A DNA stretch of 14,453 bases from Conidiobolus incongruus B7586. Its lineage: Eukaryota > Entomophthoromycota > Entomophthoromycetes > Entomophthorales > Conidiobolaceae. A model generated the notes under the pieces. It did no database searches and was not told the DNA's origin. It saw nothing but the letters and a program-made list of their open reading frames with translations. Of the stretch, positions 1 to 9,222 are shown in pieces. The stretch lies in contig JNEM01009696.1 in assembly GCA_000697335.1 (NCBI GenBank), forward strand, positions 1-14,453. The letters are read 5' to 3'. The translations under genes and the position numbers were made by a program. The stretch's first letter is position 1; each line of letters opens with the position of its first letter.

Positions 1-61
1 TATATTTGATTATATTTTATTTAATATTGGTTAATATATTAAAACTTAAAATTTAACTAAA

Positions 62-84
62 GTAAGTTATAAATTTGTAGGTTT
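62..84 (+). repeat. Core of left terminal inverted repeat, Tc1-like element
   Basis: This 23-nt stretch is the best conserved part of the left inverted repeat and pairs with 1226-1248 with two A/G differences. Flanking bases out to position 1 and inward to about 95 also resemble the partner arm, with more mismatches and small gaps. Confidence 0.75.
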
Positions 85-199
85 ATATGTTAAAAGGGTA
101 TATATAACAAAACTTATATATATTTTTTTTTCTCTTGTTATATTATATATACTATAAAATTATTAAGCTAATATTTTAAAGTTAATATTATAATACCTA

Positions 200-1208
200 A
201 ATCTCTCTTTAAAAAAGTTTATTTAATTATTAATTAACTTCATAATAAAAATAAATCAACTTGTAAAATTATTAAAATTATTAATATTAGCTAATTTATT
301 ATAATTAAGGTTATTAAGAACAAAGTTAAAAAAACACTTAAATTAAATCTTAAGTGTGTTAAAACTATAAATAAACATAATAAAAAGTATATTTGTAAAT
401 TAATTAGTATTGGTAAGTGTAATATTATTATAAAAATATAACAAGAATTATAAAACTTTATAAAAATATTAGTTAGTACTAATATTATTATATATACTTT
501 ATATTAAAATAAATATCACTTATATTTTAAAAAAAACACTTTTAACTAAAAAAGTTTTATTATAAAATTAAATAAGAGTTTAAATACTTATATTAAAGTT
601 AAATTAAAATTAACTAAAGTAGAGTTATTTAGTTTAATAAAACAAAGAAATATTTTAATAAATATAATAAAAAAGTTAGATGTTTTAAAAAAGATAAAAA
701 ATTACTTTATAACTATTTTGTTATTATAACTTAAAAATACAATAGTAGGTTAATTATAGTTTAGGGATATATATTATCTTTAGGTATAAAATATCTTTGT
801 AAAGTTAATAAGGGAATTAATATTAAAATATACTAAAGTATTTTAAACAATAAATTAAAAAAAACTATTAAGTAATATAAGTTAAATAAATCAAATATTA
901 TTTTCTAACAAGATAATACCTTTTGTTATATTTTAAATTCTATTATTAAATAGCTTAAAAATAACAAAATAACTATTATAAAATAACCTCCTCAATCTTT
1001 TAATTTTAACCTAATTAAACATTTTTAGGATTAACTAAAAAAATTAATTAAAGTTTTCCCTTTAGTAAAAAATTTAAATTAACTTTAAAAGTATATTTAA
1101 AAAGCTTAGAATAATATTAGTCTTGTTTAATATAAGAAGCTAATTAACTCTATACCTTATAAACTTAAAAAAGTTAGAAAAGCAAAAGGTAGATATAATA
1201 GATATTAA
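200..1208 (+). pseudogene. Tc1-like transposase remnant (DDE superfamily)
   Basis: Reading the frame that contains 909, residues QDNTFCY at 909-929 align with the Tc1 block QDNAPCH that holds the second catalytic Asp. After it come LKNNKITIIK, then a PPQS block at about 987 where relatives have PPQSPDLNPIEHLWD, then KVFPLVKNLN, NNISLV, KLINSIPYKLKKV and KAKGRY, ending with TAA at 1206-1208. This order is the normal C-terminal half of a Tc1 transposase. Upstream, fragments such as QEL.NFIKILVSTN (from 442, a different frame) and TKVELFS resemble the helix-turn-helix region and the first Asp block. At least one frameshift therefore separates the halves. In-frame TAG and TAA fall where relatives carry Trp or Gln. 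The Asp of SPDLNP reads as Asn here. The gene is dead; the family call is firm for the C-terminal half and weaker for the N-terminal half. Confidence 0.72.
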
Positions 1209-1225
1209 TTTTTCTATCAATACTA

Positions 1226-1248
1226 AAACTTACAAATTTATAACTCAC
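1226..1248 (-). repeat. Core of right terminal inverted repeat, Tc1-like element
   Basis: This is the reverse complement of 62-84 at 21 of 23 positions. It lies 18 nt after the transposase stop, which is where the right repeat of a compact Tc1-like element is expected. The outer end is estimated near 1309 by symmetry. Confidence 0.75.
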
Positions 1249-1353
1249 TTTAAATATACTTTTAATTTTAATATATCAATTAATAATTAATTAAATTTAA
1301 CTTTATATATTATATTATAAATAAAAAATATATATTACCTTAAATTTAAAATA

Positions 1354-1387
1354 ATAGGAAATTTTTTAATTTTTGATTTTTCAAATA
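1354..1387 (+). repeat. Left terminal inverted repeat of mariner copy 1
   Basis: The outer 14 bases pair with the right end at 2619-2632, allowing a one-base gap in the A/T run. The whole 34-base end also aligns with the outer end of the inverted second copy at about 13864-13897 (read on the minus strand), which independently fixes the boundary. Confidence 0.75.
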
Positions 1388-1444
1388 TATTATTAATTTG
1401 AAATAAATAAATATATACAAAGTTAATAAGAAATTATATATTTT

Positions 1445-1470
1445 TAATATATATATATATATATATATTA
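1445..1470. repeat. (TA)n tract inside mariner copy 1
   Basis: An uninterrupted alternating TA run lies in the 5' untranslated part of the element. A shorter run at about 13785-13800 sits at the same relative place in copy 2, so it probably came with the element rather than arising afterwards. Confidence 0.7.
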
Positions 1471-1559
1471 GTTTTTTTGATTAAAAAATTAACTTTTTAA
1501 AATTGGTTGTTTAATTTAATTATTTTTAAACTAAATAATAATCATCAAAAGTTTTTTAT

Positions 1560-2557
1560 TTTAGTATTAGTAAAACTTAACCATAAACCCTTTAAAATTA
1601 TTTAAAATTTATAAACAGCTTTTAGTAATAAAGTATTATCTAAATCAACAATTTATTGCTAGGTAAATTACATTAAAGCTAAAAGAAAAACTATTTAAAA
1701 CCTACTAAAATCTAAAAGATTAACTTCAACTGTTATTTTTTCTATTGTAAATAAAGTGAAAAAAATATATTGAAAAGCACCTTTTTATTTCAGCTAGAGA
1801 ATTATCTAAGCACTTTAATATTAGTCTTACAAGTATTTTATATATTTTAAAGTTTAAACTAAAATTAATAAATAAAAATATAAAATAGGTAGTTTATAAT
1901 TTAACTAAAGCTTAAAAAAAAGCTAGAGTAGTTATTGTTAAATAAAACCTATTAAAATATTACTAGAAGCTTAAACTTTTACAGTGAATAATTATAATTG
2001 ATGAATCTTAAACCTTTATGTATAATCCTTTACTAAAACACAAATCAAAATGTTAGATTAAGCTAAATCAACCCCCTCCACAAATCCCTTTAAATAAACA
2101 TTTTGTTAATAAGTGAATGTTAATTATTGTAATAGATTATAATGTTATATGCTATTCTTATTTAGTTCTTGAAGGAAAATCAATTAATAGTAAACTTTAT
2201 ATTGCTTTTTTAAATAAAAGTATTTCTAATTGGTGTTCTCAATATAATTTGAGAAAACCTATTATTTTACATAATAATTGTAAAATACATAAATCTAAAG
2301 CTGTAAAAAACTTTCTAATTAAAAATAACTAGAAAAAACTACCACATCCAGTATATTCCCTTGATTATAACCTATATAATTATAATTGCTTTAGGTAATT
2401 AAAAAACCAGCTTGCAAGAAAGAAAATTTCTATAGGAAAATTTAATTGGTTTGTAAAACATCAAATTTCAGTCTTTAATAAAAAGAACTATTTTTTAAGT
2501 GTTAGAAGTTTGCTAAAAGTATAACAAAAAGTTATTAATAATAAAAGAAACTATTAA
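1560..2557 (+). pseudogene. Mariner-type transposase pseudogene, copy 1
   Basis: From 1790 to the terminal TAA at 2555-2557 a single frame (256 codons) reads as a mariner transposase interrupted only by stops. Blocks in order: SARELSKHFNISLTSILYIL (second helix-turn-helix), IIIIDES (first catalytic Asp), NQPPPQIPLNKHFVNK, a stop-free stretch at 2117-2332 with EGKSINSKLYIAFLNKSI, IILHNNCKIHKSKAVKNF, LPHPVYSLDYNLYNYNCFR and LKNQLARKK. Relatives have HDNA in place of HNNC, so the second catalytic Asp is Asn here, while the Asp of SLDYN (third catalytic position) remains. The LPHP(P)YSPDLAPSDYHLF-like block points to mariner (DD34D) rather than Tc1 (DD34E). The N-terminal part, with KVLSKSTIY and IVNKVKKIY, is in another frame before about 1775, so there is at least one frameshift. 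No credible start codon remains. Stops mostly replace Trp or Gln. Confidence 0.82.
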
Positions 2558-2615
2558 ATTTATATTATATATTTATTTTTATATACCATATATTCAAATG
2601 TTTATTTATTTTTAA

Positions 2616-2632
2616 TCACAAAAAATTCCTAT
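2616..2632 (-). repeat. Right terminal inverted repeat of mariner copy 1
   Basis: Read on the minus strand from 2632, this begins ATAGGAATTTTTTGTGA, matching the left end. TA follows at 2633-2634. The corresponding end of copy 2 at 12643 onward is more diverged but can still be aligned. Confidence 0.72.
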
Positions 2633-2636
2633 TATT

Positions 2637-3746
2637 AAAAATGCAGAGTAATATTAATTACATAGTTTAATATAAATTTATTTAAATTAGAATTAATCAA
2701 GATATTAATAAAAATATTTATATTTTTAATTTCATGACTTACTTTTGTAGGCTAGTATATATATAAGAAATTTAATATCTAATAATTAATTAATTTTGAA
2801 AATTTTAATAATACAATCAATTTTATATTTTATCTCACTATTATATATGTTCATTATTGATTCATAATTTAGGCTTAAACATTTATATTTAATATAAAAC
2901 ATAAACTATATAGTGACCATTTTTTAACAATATTCAAAAACAATGTAATGTATGATTATATTAGAGATATGAAATTTCATAAATTGATGATAATTTCAAA
3001 TTTGATATTTATTAATGTATTAAATTAAAATTTGGTTTTCATCAAAATAAAATTATCATTATTAATATTAAAATGAAAAATGCAAATATTTAGGATAAAA
3101 CAATTGGAAATATTTATATTAGAAGAATATTAATTGAAATAATTATTAAATTCAAAGAATATTCAAAATAATATAGTTTCGAATAAATGAATATTTAAAA
3201 ATAATGGCATAAAAAAATATTATCATTAGCCTTTAAGAAATACATATTATTATTTGCTATACCTGATTGATTAAATACAGATGCCAGTATGTAGAAAATT
3301 TTATTATATTTCAATTTTTCAACCAAAAATTTTTAAAATAGCATCAATTTTGTATTATCTTACGATTATAATAATGAACTTTTTATTGTAAAATTATTAC
3401 GAAGGGTTTCAATTTTTTAATTCTATGAATATTCTAATATTGAAATAATTTAATTAAATAGCTCAATATAATATTTGGTTTAATAAATATAAGTTGAAAT
3501 TACTTAATTAGGTTATCAAATCGAATTCAATCCCAAACTTTCAGTTTATTTTTAGATTTAAATTTGATTAAGATCTGATTAAAGAATGAAATCAACATTT
3601 ATAATGTGAATAAATGAATGAAGAATAAAATTGAATTATATTACTTTAATTAATATCAATTTAAATTACATCAATAATACTAATATATATATATATAATT
3701 TAAAACAGTATCGAATATAATACTATAATTTTTTTGAATAACAAAA
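2637..3746. other. AT-rich spacer upstream of the EXS gene
   Basis: About 1.1 kb of very AT-rich DNA with no open frame of note, no recognisable transposase blocks and no RNA gene. The last hundred or so bases must hold the promoter and leader of the following gene. A short alternating TA run near 3680-3697 lies about 50 bp before the start codon. No confident TATA box can be singled out in such AT-rich sequence. Confidence 0.5.
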
Positions 3747-5154
3747 ATGACACAAAGTGCAGATTATCATTATTTTCCACCAGCCTTAAGGATTCTAACC
3801 CTATTATATCTGGGAGTATTGTACTGGAGCTTTAATTTTCAAGGTTTAAAGAAGTGTAATTTTCCAGTTGAAAATATATTGAAAATTGAGCCTATCAAGT
3901 CGAAATCACAATTTCGTTTGTTTTTTATACTATGCTTCGGTATTTTATTCCCTGGTATTCTCATTTATTGGGTTGTTCACGACTCAGACTACGCTATTCA
4001 CTATCGTCATGTAATAAGTGCCTGCTTCATTTTGAGTTTTATCATTAGTATTTGGCCAACTAGCGCTTTTGAGGGTAGCATAAGGAAGAGATTTTGGAAG
4101 TAAGTTTAAAGTAATATGTGTTTGGAATATTAACTTAACATTTTTTAGAACTTTATTCATAGTTACTTTTCCAACCAATTCTACAACAATAACATTTCCT
4201 CAAATACTGTTAGCCGATATTTTAACTAGTTACAGTCGTGTGTTTGGTGACTTAGTTAAAATAATTTACAATATCATTGCTTCATTCTTTACCTCTGACG
4301 AAACAACTAAGGTAAAAGAAGCTCCTAATCCAAGTTGGCTGGATCCTTTACAAATTCTGACTTTAATATTTGTATGGTAAGAAATTATCTTAACTGTAAA
4401 ATTTCATTTTATTCAATCTAATTTTTAGTCTACCCTTCTTTTTGAGATTTCGTCAATGTTTAATCGAATATACTCAGTCCAATTATACAGTACAGCGCCA
4501 CTTATTCAATGCTATAAAATACTTTACAGCTTTTCCTGTTGTCATTATGTCGAGTTATGTAACTAAAAATCATCATCTTGGAGAACAATCAGTTTGGGTT
4601 TATTTGTTCACTAATGTATCATGGTCTGTCAAACTATGGTAAATGCTTAGTCTTACAACTGATCTCGATTTATGAAAACTTATTCGACTTAATTATAGGC
4701 TGTTATCTGTTTTAATCAACTCAATGTACTCATTCTACTGGGATGTTTACATGGATTGGGATCTTGGTCATATTCCAACCAAACGCGTCACTGATCCCAA
4801 CTATACCCCTTTAGCAGATTCCTCAGAAGGTAAACACATTATTCATTTTTTCAAAACTTGTTTTAACATCGATCCATATATTCAGAACACTATAATTTCC
4901 CGCTTTTCCTGCGTCCAACTCTTTTATTTGAGGATCCTTTGATTTATTATTTATCTATTGGAATCAACTTCATGCTGCGTATTACATGGACCTTCAATTT
5001 GAGTCCCCATCTCTCCCTTCAATCTGCTCCACTCGCTGTTTACCTTATCCAGTGGCTGGAATTGACCAGAAGATGGTTATGGGTCTATTTCCGAGTTGAA
5101 AGAGAATACATCCAACAAATGAAAGACAGCTCCGACCGCCTTGAGGCCTTATAA
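3747..5154 (+). CDS. EXS-domain membrane protein, ERD1-like (five exons)
   Basis: Exons 3747-4099, 4149-4376, 4429-4638, 4699-4829 and 4886-5154 join in frame to 396 residues; donors are GTAAGT, GTAAGA, GTAAAT, GTAAAC and every acceptor ends in AG. The start has A at -3. Hydrophobic segments lie near residues 14-31, 56-77 and 89-108, with more downstream. Conserved EXS blocks appear in order: ILLADILTSYSRVFGDL (about 137-153), LPFFLRFRQCL (195-205), INSMYSFYWDVYMDWDL (270-286), LRPTLLFEDPLIYY (from 316) and WLELTRRWLWVYFRVERE (364-381). There is no N-terminal SPX domain, so it resembles yeast Erd1 (362 residues) and not the longer XPR1/PHO1/SYG1 exporters. Known for the family: Erd1 acts in the Golgi, recycling phosphate released by glycosylation and helping to retain Golgi and ER proteins. 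Location and function here are inferred. Odd point: the TAA stop is followed in frame by 29 more codons up to 5244. Confidence 0.9.
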
Positions 5155-5244
5155 CGAAATATCCAGGAACATTGTGACAATTATGAGCAGCGTAACAATA
5201 CTGATACTCACGTCAGAGCTGCCGGATATCTCCATTTCCATTAA

Positions 5245-6851
5245 TAATTTGTAAAACCATAAGTTTTTATTTCAATTATTTTTTCAATCATCAAATCATT
5301 GTACCAATATATTTATCGTATCATATATTTATATATAGTTTTTATCAATAAAGTTTTTTCAATTCTATTAATGATAATATATTATGAGGTTATATTCAAT
5401 TTTTTATACATTATATATTACTTTGAAAATAGCTAGATATATATGTTTACATTACTATTTAAAAAAATTAATAATATTATGGGTTATTATTAATTTCAAC
5501 TTATCAAATTATAATCTTTATTCAATAGATGAATTTATATGATCATAAACAAAAATAAAAAATGATAGATTATAGAAATAATATTAATTAAAATCTGTTG
5601 TATTTTTCACACTATTGATAGCTGCTTAAGATATTAAATAATAAATATTAATTAAATATTTAGTTCTTTAATCCTAATATTTAATTATTTAGTTTTTAAA
5701 AAGATTAGCAATACTTAAAAATTATTATAAAGGTGACAAATTAATAATCAAATTAATATTTTTAATAAATACTCAATTGAGTCAATGAATTGGATAATAA
5801 TTAAGAATTATAAAATAAAGTCCATTATTATAATAGTGAAATAATATACAGAATATTGACTTGTACCACTTGTTTTCAACTTTTCCATTTTTATATTGGT
5901 AACATATCATAAAAAAGACCATCACTATTTTAATATGGCTTTTATAATTGTAAAATTTATTTTTAATTTTATCATATTTTTTTCAACTAAATATGATTAA
6001 AGAAGATCTAATATTAGCTTAATCACAAAGCTAGGATTATTATGTGAATTAATATATAATAGTATTTTTAATTATTAATTAATAATATTATTAATTTTAT
6101 CCTATGAAATATATTTTAAATTATTTTATTTAAGTACTTATAGATCACTTACAAGATATTAATTCTGTTTCAATTCAAATTTGAATTTTATTTTAAATTG
6201 CATACTAAAATAATTCTTTATCAGATCCTTAATTTTACCAAATTGAGAATTAGTATTTTTAAATATTTTGATAACTTCAATCTGATAATGTTAGCATTAA
6301 AAGGTAACATCAATAGCTGCTTTTTATATTGATAGCCTGTTATTTACTAATGATGATTTAATTATTATTAAATATATTTTAAAAGAATACCATTATTTGA
6401 AATACTATTTTTTTTCAACCTTTAAAATTGATTAGTTTTATCCAATCAATTCATTTTTTAATGCAACTTGAAATTTGTGATATAATTATTTTATATTAAT
6501 GACAAAATTTTTAAGCAAAATCAAAGCATGTAGTCTATATTATAAATTATATTGATGAATTATATTTTTTATAAATAAAAGAATATTAAAAGGTATGTAT
6601 TATTAAAAGTTAATATAACAGATAAAGAAATTCACACTTAATAATCGAACTGAAATTAAAAATATATATTAAATTTCGGTTAAAATTAAAAGCTTGTTAA
6701 TAATCAAAAATCAATTTCGATTTTCCGATAAATCCCGCACTACTTGAAATAAAACCATAATTAATGTTATTGAAGGTGTGATATACTTAATGGAGTGATT
6801 GTGGTACTTCATCGTCTCTTTTGACTTGATTTCATCACTTATAAAACAATC
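5245..6851. other. AT-rich spacer between EXS gene and fumarase
   Basis: About 1.6 kb without a credible gene. It holds the 3' end of the EXS gene on the left and the fumarase promoter and leader on the right. The last 150 bases (about 6700-6851) are less AT-rich than the rest, as expected of a promoter or leader. They contain a two-codon upstream ORF, ATG GAG TGA, at 6790-6798. TATAAAA begins about 12 nt before the fumarase ATG, too close to act as a normal TATA box for that start. No transposon pieces were recognised. Confidence 0.5.
5347..5352 (+). terminator. AATAAA polyadenylation signal of the EXS gene
   Basis: AATAAA occurs about 195 bases after the stop codon, followed by T-rich sequence. 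This is a plausible 3' end signal, though such hexamers arise easily in AT-rich DNA. Confidence 0.4.
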
Positions 6852-8913
6852 ATGATCTCAGGATTAAAACAAATCACTAAGCTCACTCCTGCTGCCACTC
6901 AGGTAAATACCTGAATATATTAAACAAACATAACAAACAAAAGTATTAAATAAAAATAATATTTACACAGGTAAAGACTTCCATTCGTGGATTTTCTTCT
7001 TCCCTTAGAGCTTTGGTAAGTGTCTTTCCATTGTTTTTAAGAATCTTACTAGAGCTGATCAAATGCTGTTAGAATTCACTTGAGCTCCCAGCTTAGAATT
7101 TCTTTCCAAAGTAGTGATGTGCTAATACTCTTTTGTTGCTTGTAGGAAAAGTTTCGTACTGAAAAGGATACTTTTGGTCCTCTCCAAGTCCCTGCTGACC
7201 GTTACTGGGGTGCTCAAACTCAAAGGTAAATCCCACGAAATTTATGATTTTTAAATATATTTAATCTTTTGACATTATTCAGATCTCTTCAAAACTTTGA
7301 CATTGGTGGTCCCGCTGAACGTATGCCTGAACCCATTGTCAAGGCTTTCGGTTTAGTTAAGAAGGCTGCTGCTACCGTCAACATCACCTATGGTTTAGAC
7401 AAGAAAGTTGGCGAAGCTATTATTCAAGCTGCCGAAGAAGTAATATCACAACTACATATAAAATTGAACAAAATATATTCAACGTGTATTAGGTTGCTGA
7501 AGGTAAATTGGTTGATCACTTCCCCTTGGTCATCTGGCAAACTGGCTCTGGTACTCAAAGTAACATGAATGCTAATGAAGTAAGCTATACTGAATATGAT
7601 CGCCAATTGTGTTAATAAACAAATAATATTAGGTCATTTCCAACCGTGCCATTGAAATTTTGGGTGGTGAATTGGGTAGCAAGAACCCCGTCCATCCCAA
7701 TGATCATGTCAACATGAGTCAGTCCTCTAACGACACTTTCCCCACCGTCATGCATGTCGCTGTCGTTTCCGAAATCCACCACACTCTCCTCCCTGCTTTG
7801 AGAACTCTCAGAGATGAATTAGACAACTGTGCCAAGAAGTTCAACCACATCATCAAGATCGGTCGTACTCACTTACAAGATGCCACTCCCTTGACTCTTG
7901 GTCAAGAATTCTCTGGCTACGTCCAACAATTGACTTACGGTATTGAACGCGTTGAGTCTTCCCTTCCCAGATTGTACAACTTGGCTCAAGGTGGTACTGC
8001 TGTCGGAACTGGTTTGAACACCCGCAAGGGATTCGATGCCAAATTCGCTGAAACCATTGCAGAAATCACTAAGATCCCCTTCAAGACTGCTCCCAACAAA
8101 GTAAATTAAGCACCTTTCTTTACAAAAAGTAATAATTGATTAATTTTGATCTAGTTTGAAGCTTTAGCTGCTCACGATGCTATGGTTGAAGCTCACGGTG
8201 CTCTTAACACCGTCGCCACTTCTTTGATGAAGATTGCCAACGATATCAGATTCCTTGGTACTTATATTATATATAGTTAAATATTCGATTTCGTATTAAT
8301 ACATAATTTAGGATCTGGTCCCCGTTGTGGTTTAGGTGAATTGTCCCTCCCTGAAAATGAACCCGGTTCATCCATTATGCCTGGCAAGGTAATTTACAGT
8401 TAATCATTAAATAGAGTTTATTTTAATGGTAACATATTAGGTCAACCCCACTCAATGTGAAGCTATGACTATGGTCTGCGCCCAAGTCATTGGTAACCAT
8501 GTTGCCGTTACCGTCGGTGGTTCCAACGGTCACTTTGAACTCAACGTCTTCAAGCCCATGATCGCTGCTAACGTCTTACGCTCCATCCGCTTGTTGGCTG
8601 ATGCCTCCAACTCTTTCACCAAGAACTGTGTTGTTGGTATCAAGGCTAACGAACAAAAGATCAACGACATCATGACCAAGTCCCTCATGTTGGTCACTGC
8701 CCTCAACCCTCATATCGGTTATGACAGTAATATACATTTTCAAATATATTTTTCACAAATTCTAATTAATTATTAGATGCTGCTGCTGCTGCCAAGAAGG
8801 CCCACAAGGAAGGTACCACCCTTGAAGAAGCTGCCATCGGTCTCGGCCTCCTCACCAAGGAACAATTTGACGCTTGGGTTCGTCCTGAAAACATGATTGG
8901 TCCCAAAGAATAA
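6852..8913 (+). CDS. FUM1: Fumarate hydratase class II, mitochondrial (ten exons)
   Basis: Interconverts fumarate and L-malate in the TCA cycle as a homotetramer. Exons 6852-6902, 6971-7015, 7146-7225, 7283-7439, 7493-7579, 7633-8100, 8155-8257, 8312-8388, 8441-8726 and 8777-8913 give 496 residues (yeast Fum1 has 488). Introns are 50-57 nt apart from the first two (68 and 130). Residues 1-32 form a basic, Ser-rich mitochondrial presequence with no acidic residues. Family blocks: [13 protein letters not shown] (128-140), [15 protein letters not shown] (161-175), [10 protein letters not shown] with the catalytic His at 220, and the signature [11 protein letters not shown] (from 349) whose Ser pair forms the flexible catalytic loop. 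All key residues are present. Codons strongly favour C-ending forms (GTC, ATC, CCC) and AAG, unlike both neighbouring genes, which suggests high expression. The Ala run near the end of the protein follows the last intron. Identification is secure; import into mitochondria is inferred from the presequence. Confidence 0.97.
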
Positions 8914-9222
8914 GAGACCAGATGTTTAATCTGTAATTAATTATAATTTGAATATTATTAAATATCATGAGCAATTTTATACAATGCTCACAATATTTGT
9001 TTTAACCATATTTTATCTTTAATTTGCAAAACTTACATTAACTCAAATTATTAGTATTTAGTTCTAATAATAACTGATATGCAACTAAGTATATTAATAA
9101 CTTAAGTCTTTGTAATATACTTTGTAATAATATATTATTCAAAACAAAGTTGTTTTTAGTATAATTATCTTTAAAAATATAAATTTATTTAGCAGGAACT
9201 AATAGCAATGCTTTGTATATAT
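8914..9222. other. Fumarase 3' region and AT-rich spacer
   Basis: Fumarase 3' untranslated sequence and spacer. No clear AATAAA stands close to the stop codon. An imperfect inverted repeat around ATGAGCAATTTTATACAATGCTCA-like bases (about 8967-8989, arms near TGAGCA and TGCTCA) lies 55-75 nt after the stop and could form a small 3' UTR hairpin. Nothing else is recognised. Confidence 0.4.

Larger units (their letters stand above)
1..1309 (+). mobile_element. Decayed Tc1-like DNA transposon, left end at or beyond window edge
   Basis: Seen: terminal inverted repeats enclose a ruined transposase. The core at 62-84 matches the reverse complement of 1226-1248 at 21 of 23 positions, and both mismatches are transitions. 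The similarity continues outward toward 1 and about 1309, so each repeat seems to exceed 80 bp. Between them lie recognisable pieces of a Tc1 transposase, read left to right. The total of about 1.3 kb fits a Tc1/mariner superfamily element, and by symmetry the left terminus falls close to base 1, so it may be clipped by the window. Composition is extremely AT-rich and nearly every conserved Trp and Gln codon is now a stop, so the element cannot code for an active enzyme. It sits only about 45 bp from the neighbouring mariner element, which suggests this spot is a transposon-accepting heterochromatic patch. Confidence 0.75.
1354..2632 (+). mobile_element. Decayed mariner-like DNA transposon, copy 1
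   Basis: Seen: the left end reads ATAGGAAATTTTTT from 1354, and the right end, read on the minus strand from 2632, is ATAGGAATTTTTTG. Both ends are flanked by TA (1352-1353 and 2633-2634), the target duplication of the Tc1/mariner superfamily. The 1279-bp span matches the usual mariner size of about 1.3 kb. Inside lies one long transposase reading whose blocks appear in mariner order. A second, inverted copy occupies about 12643-13897, and the two can be aligned from end to end. Stops at Trp and Gln positions and an altered catalytic Asp show that it is inactive. An internal (TA)n tract at about 1445-1470 lies between the left end and the coding part. How sure: the ends are well supported by the repeats plus the TA flanks; the family is supported by protein blocks. 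Confidence 0.85.

Noticed and set aside
2117-2332. A free-standing 71-residue protein gene
   Set aside because: The peptide is the middle of the mariner transposase (EGKSINSKLY, HNNCKIHKSK) and only by chance lacks stops.
3984-4178. Minus-strand open frame across the end of EXS exon 1 and its intron
   Set aside because: It is antisense to conserved EXS coding sequence and a splice junction, with no family resemblance.
6172-6187. Perfect 16-bp palindrome AATTCAAATTTGAATT as an operator or attachment site
   Set aside because: Composed almost only of A and T in AT-rich DNA, with no context; chance is likely.
6648-6681. Inverted repeat AACTGAAATT and AATTTCGGTT upstream of fumarase as a regulatory hairpin
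   Set aside because: Ten pairs with one G-T pair and a 14-base loop is not rare in such composition, and it is about 170 bases from the start codon with no known parallel.
6839-6851. TATAAAA just before the fumarase ATG as a TATA box
   Set aside because: It is about 12 nt from the start codon, which leaves no room for a transcription start and leader, and such strings are common here.
7424-7606. Minus-strand open frame across fumarase introns 4 and 5
   Set aside because: It is opposite conserved fumarase exons and resembles nothing.
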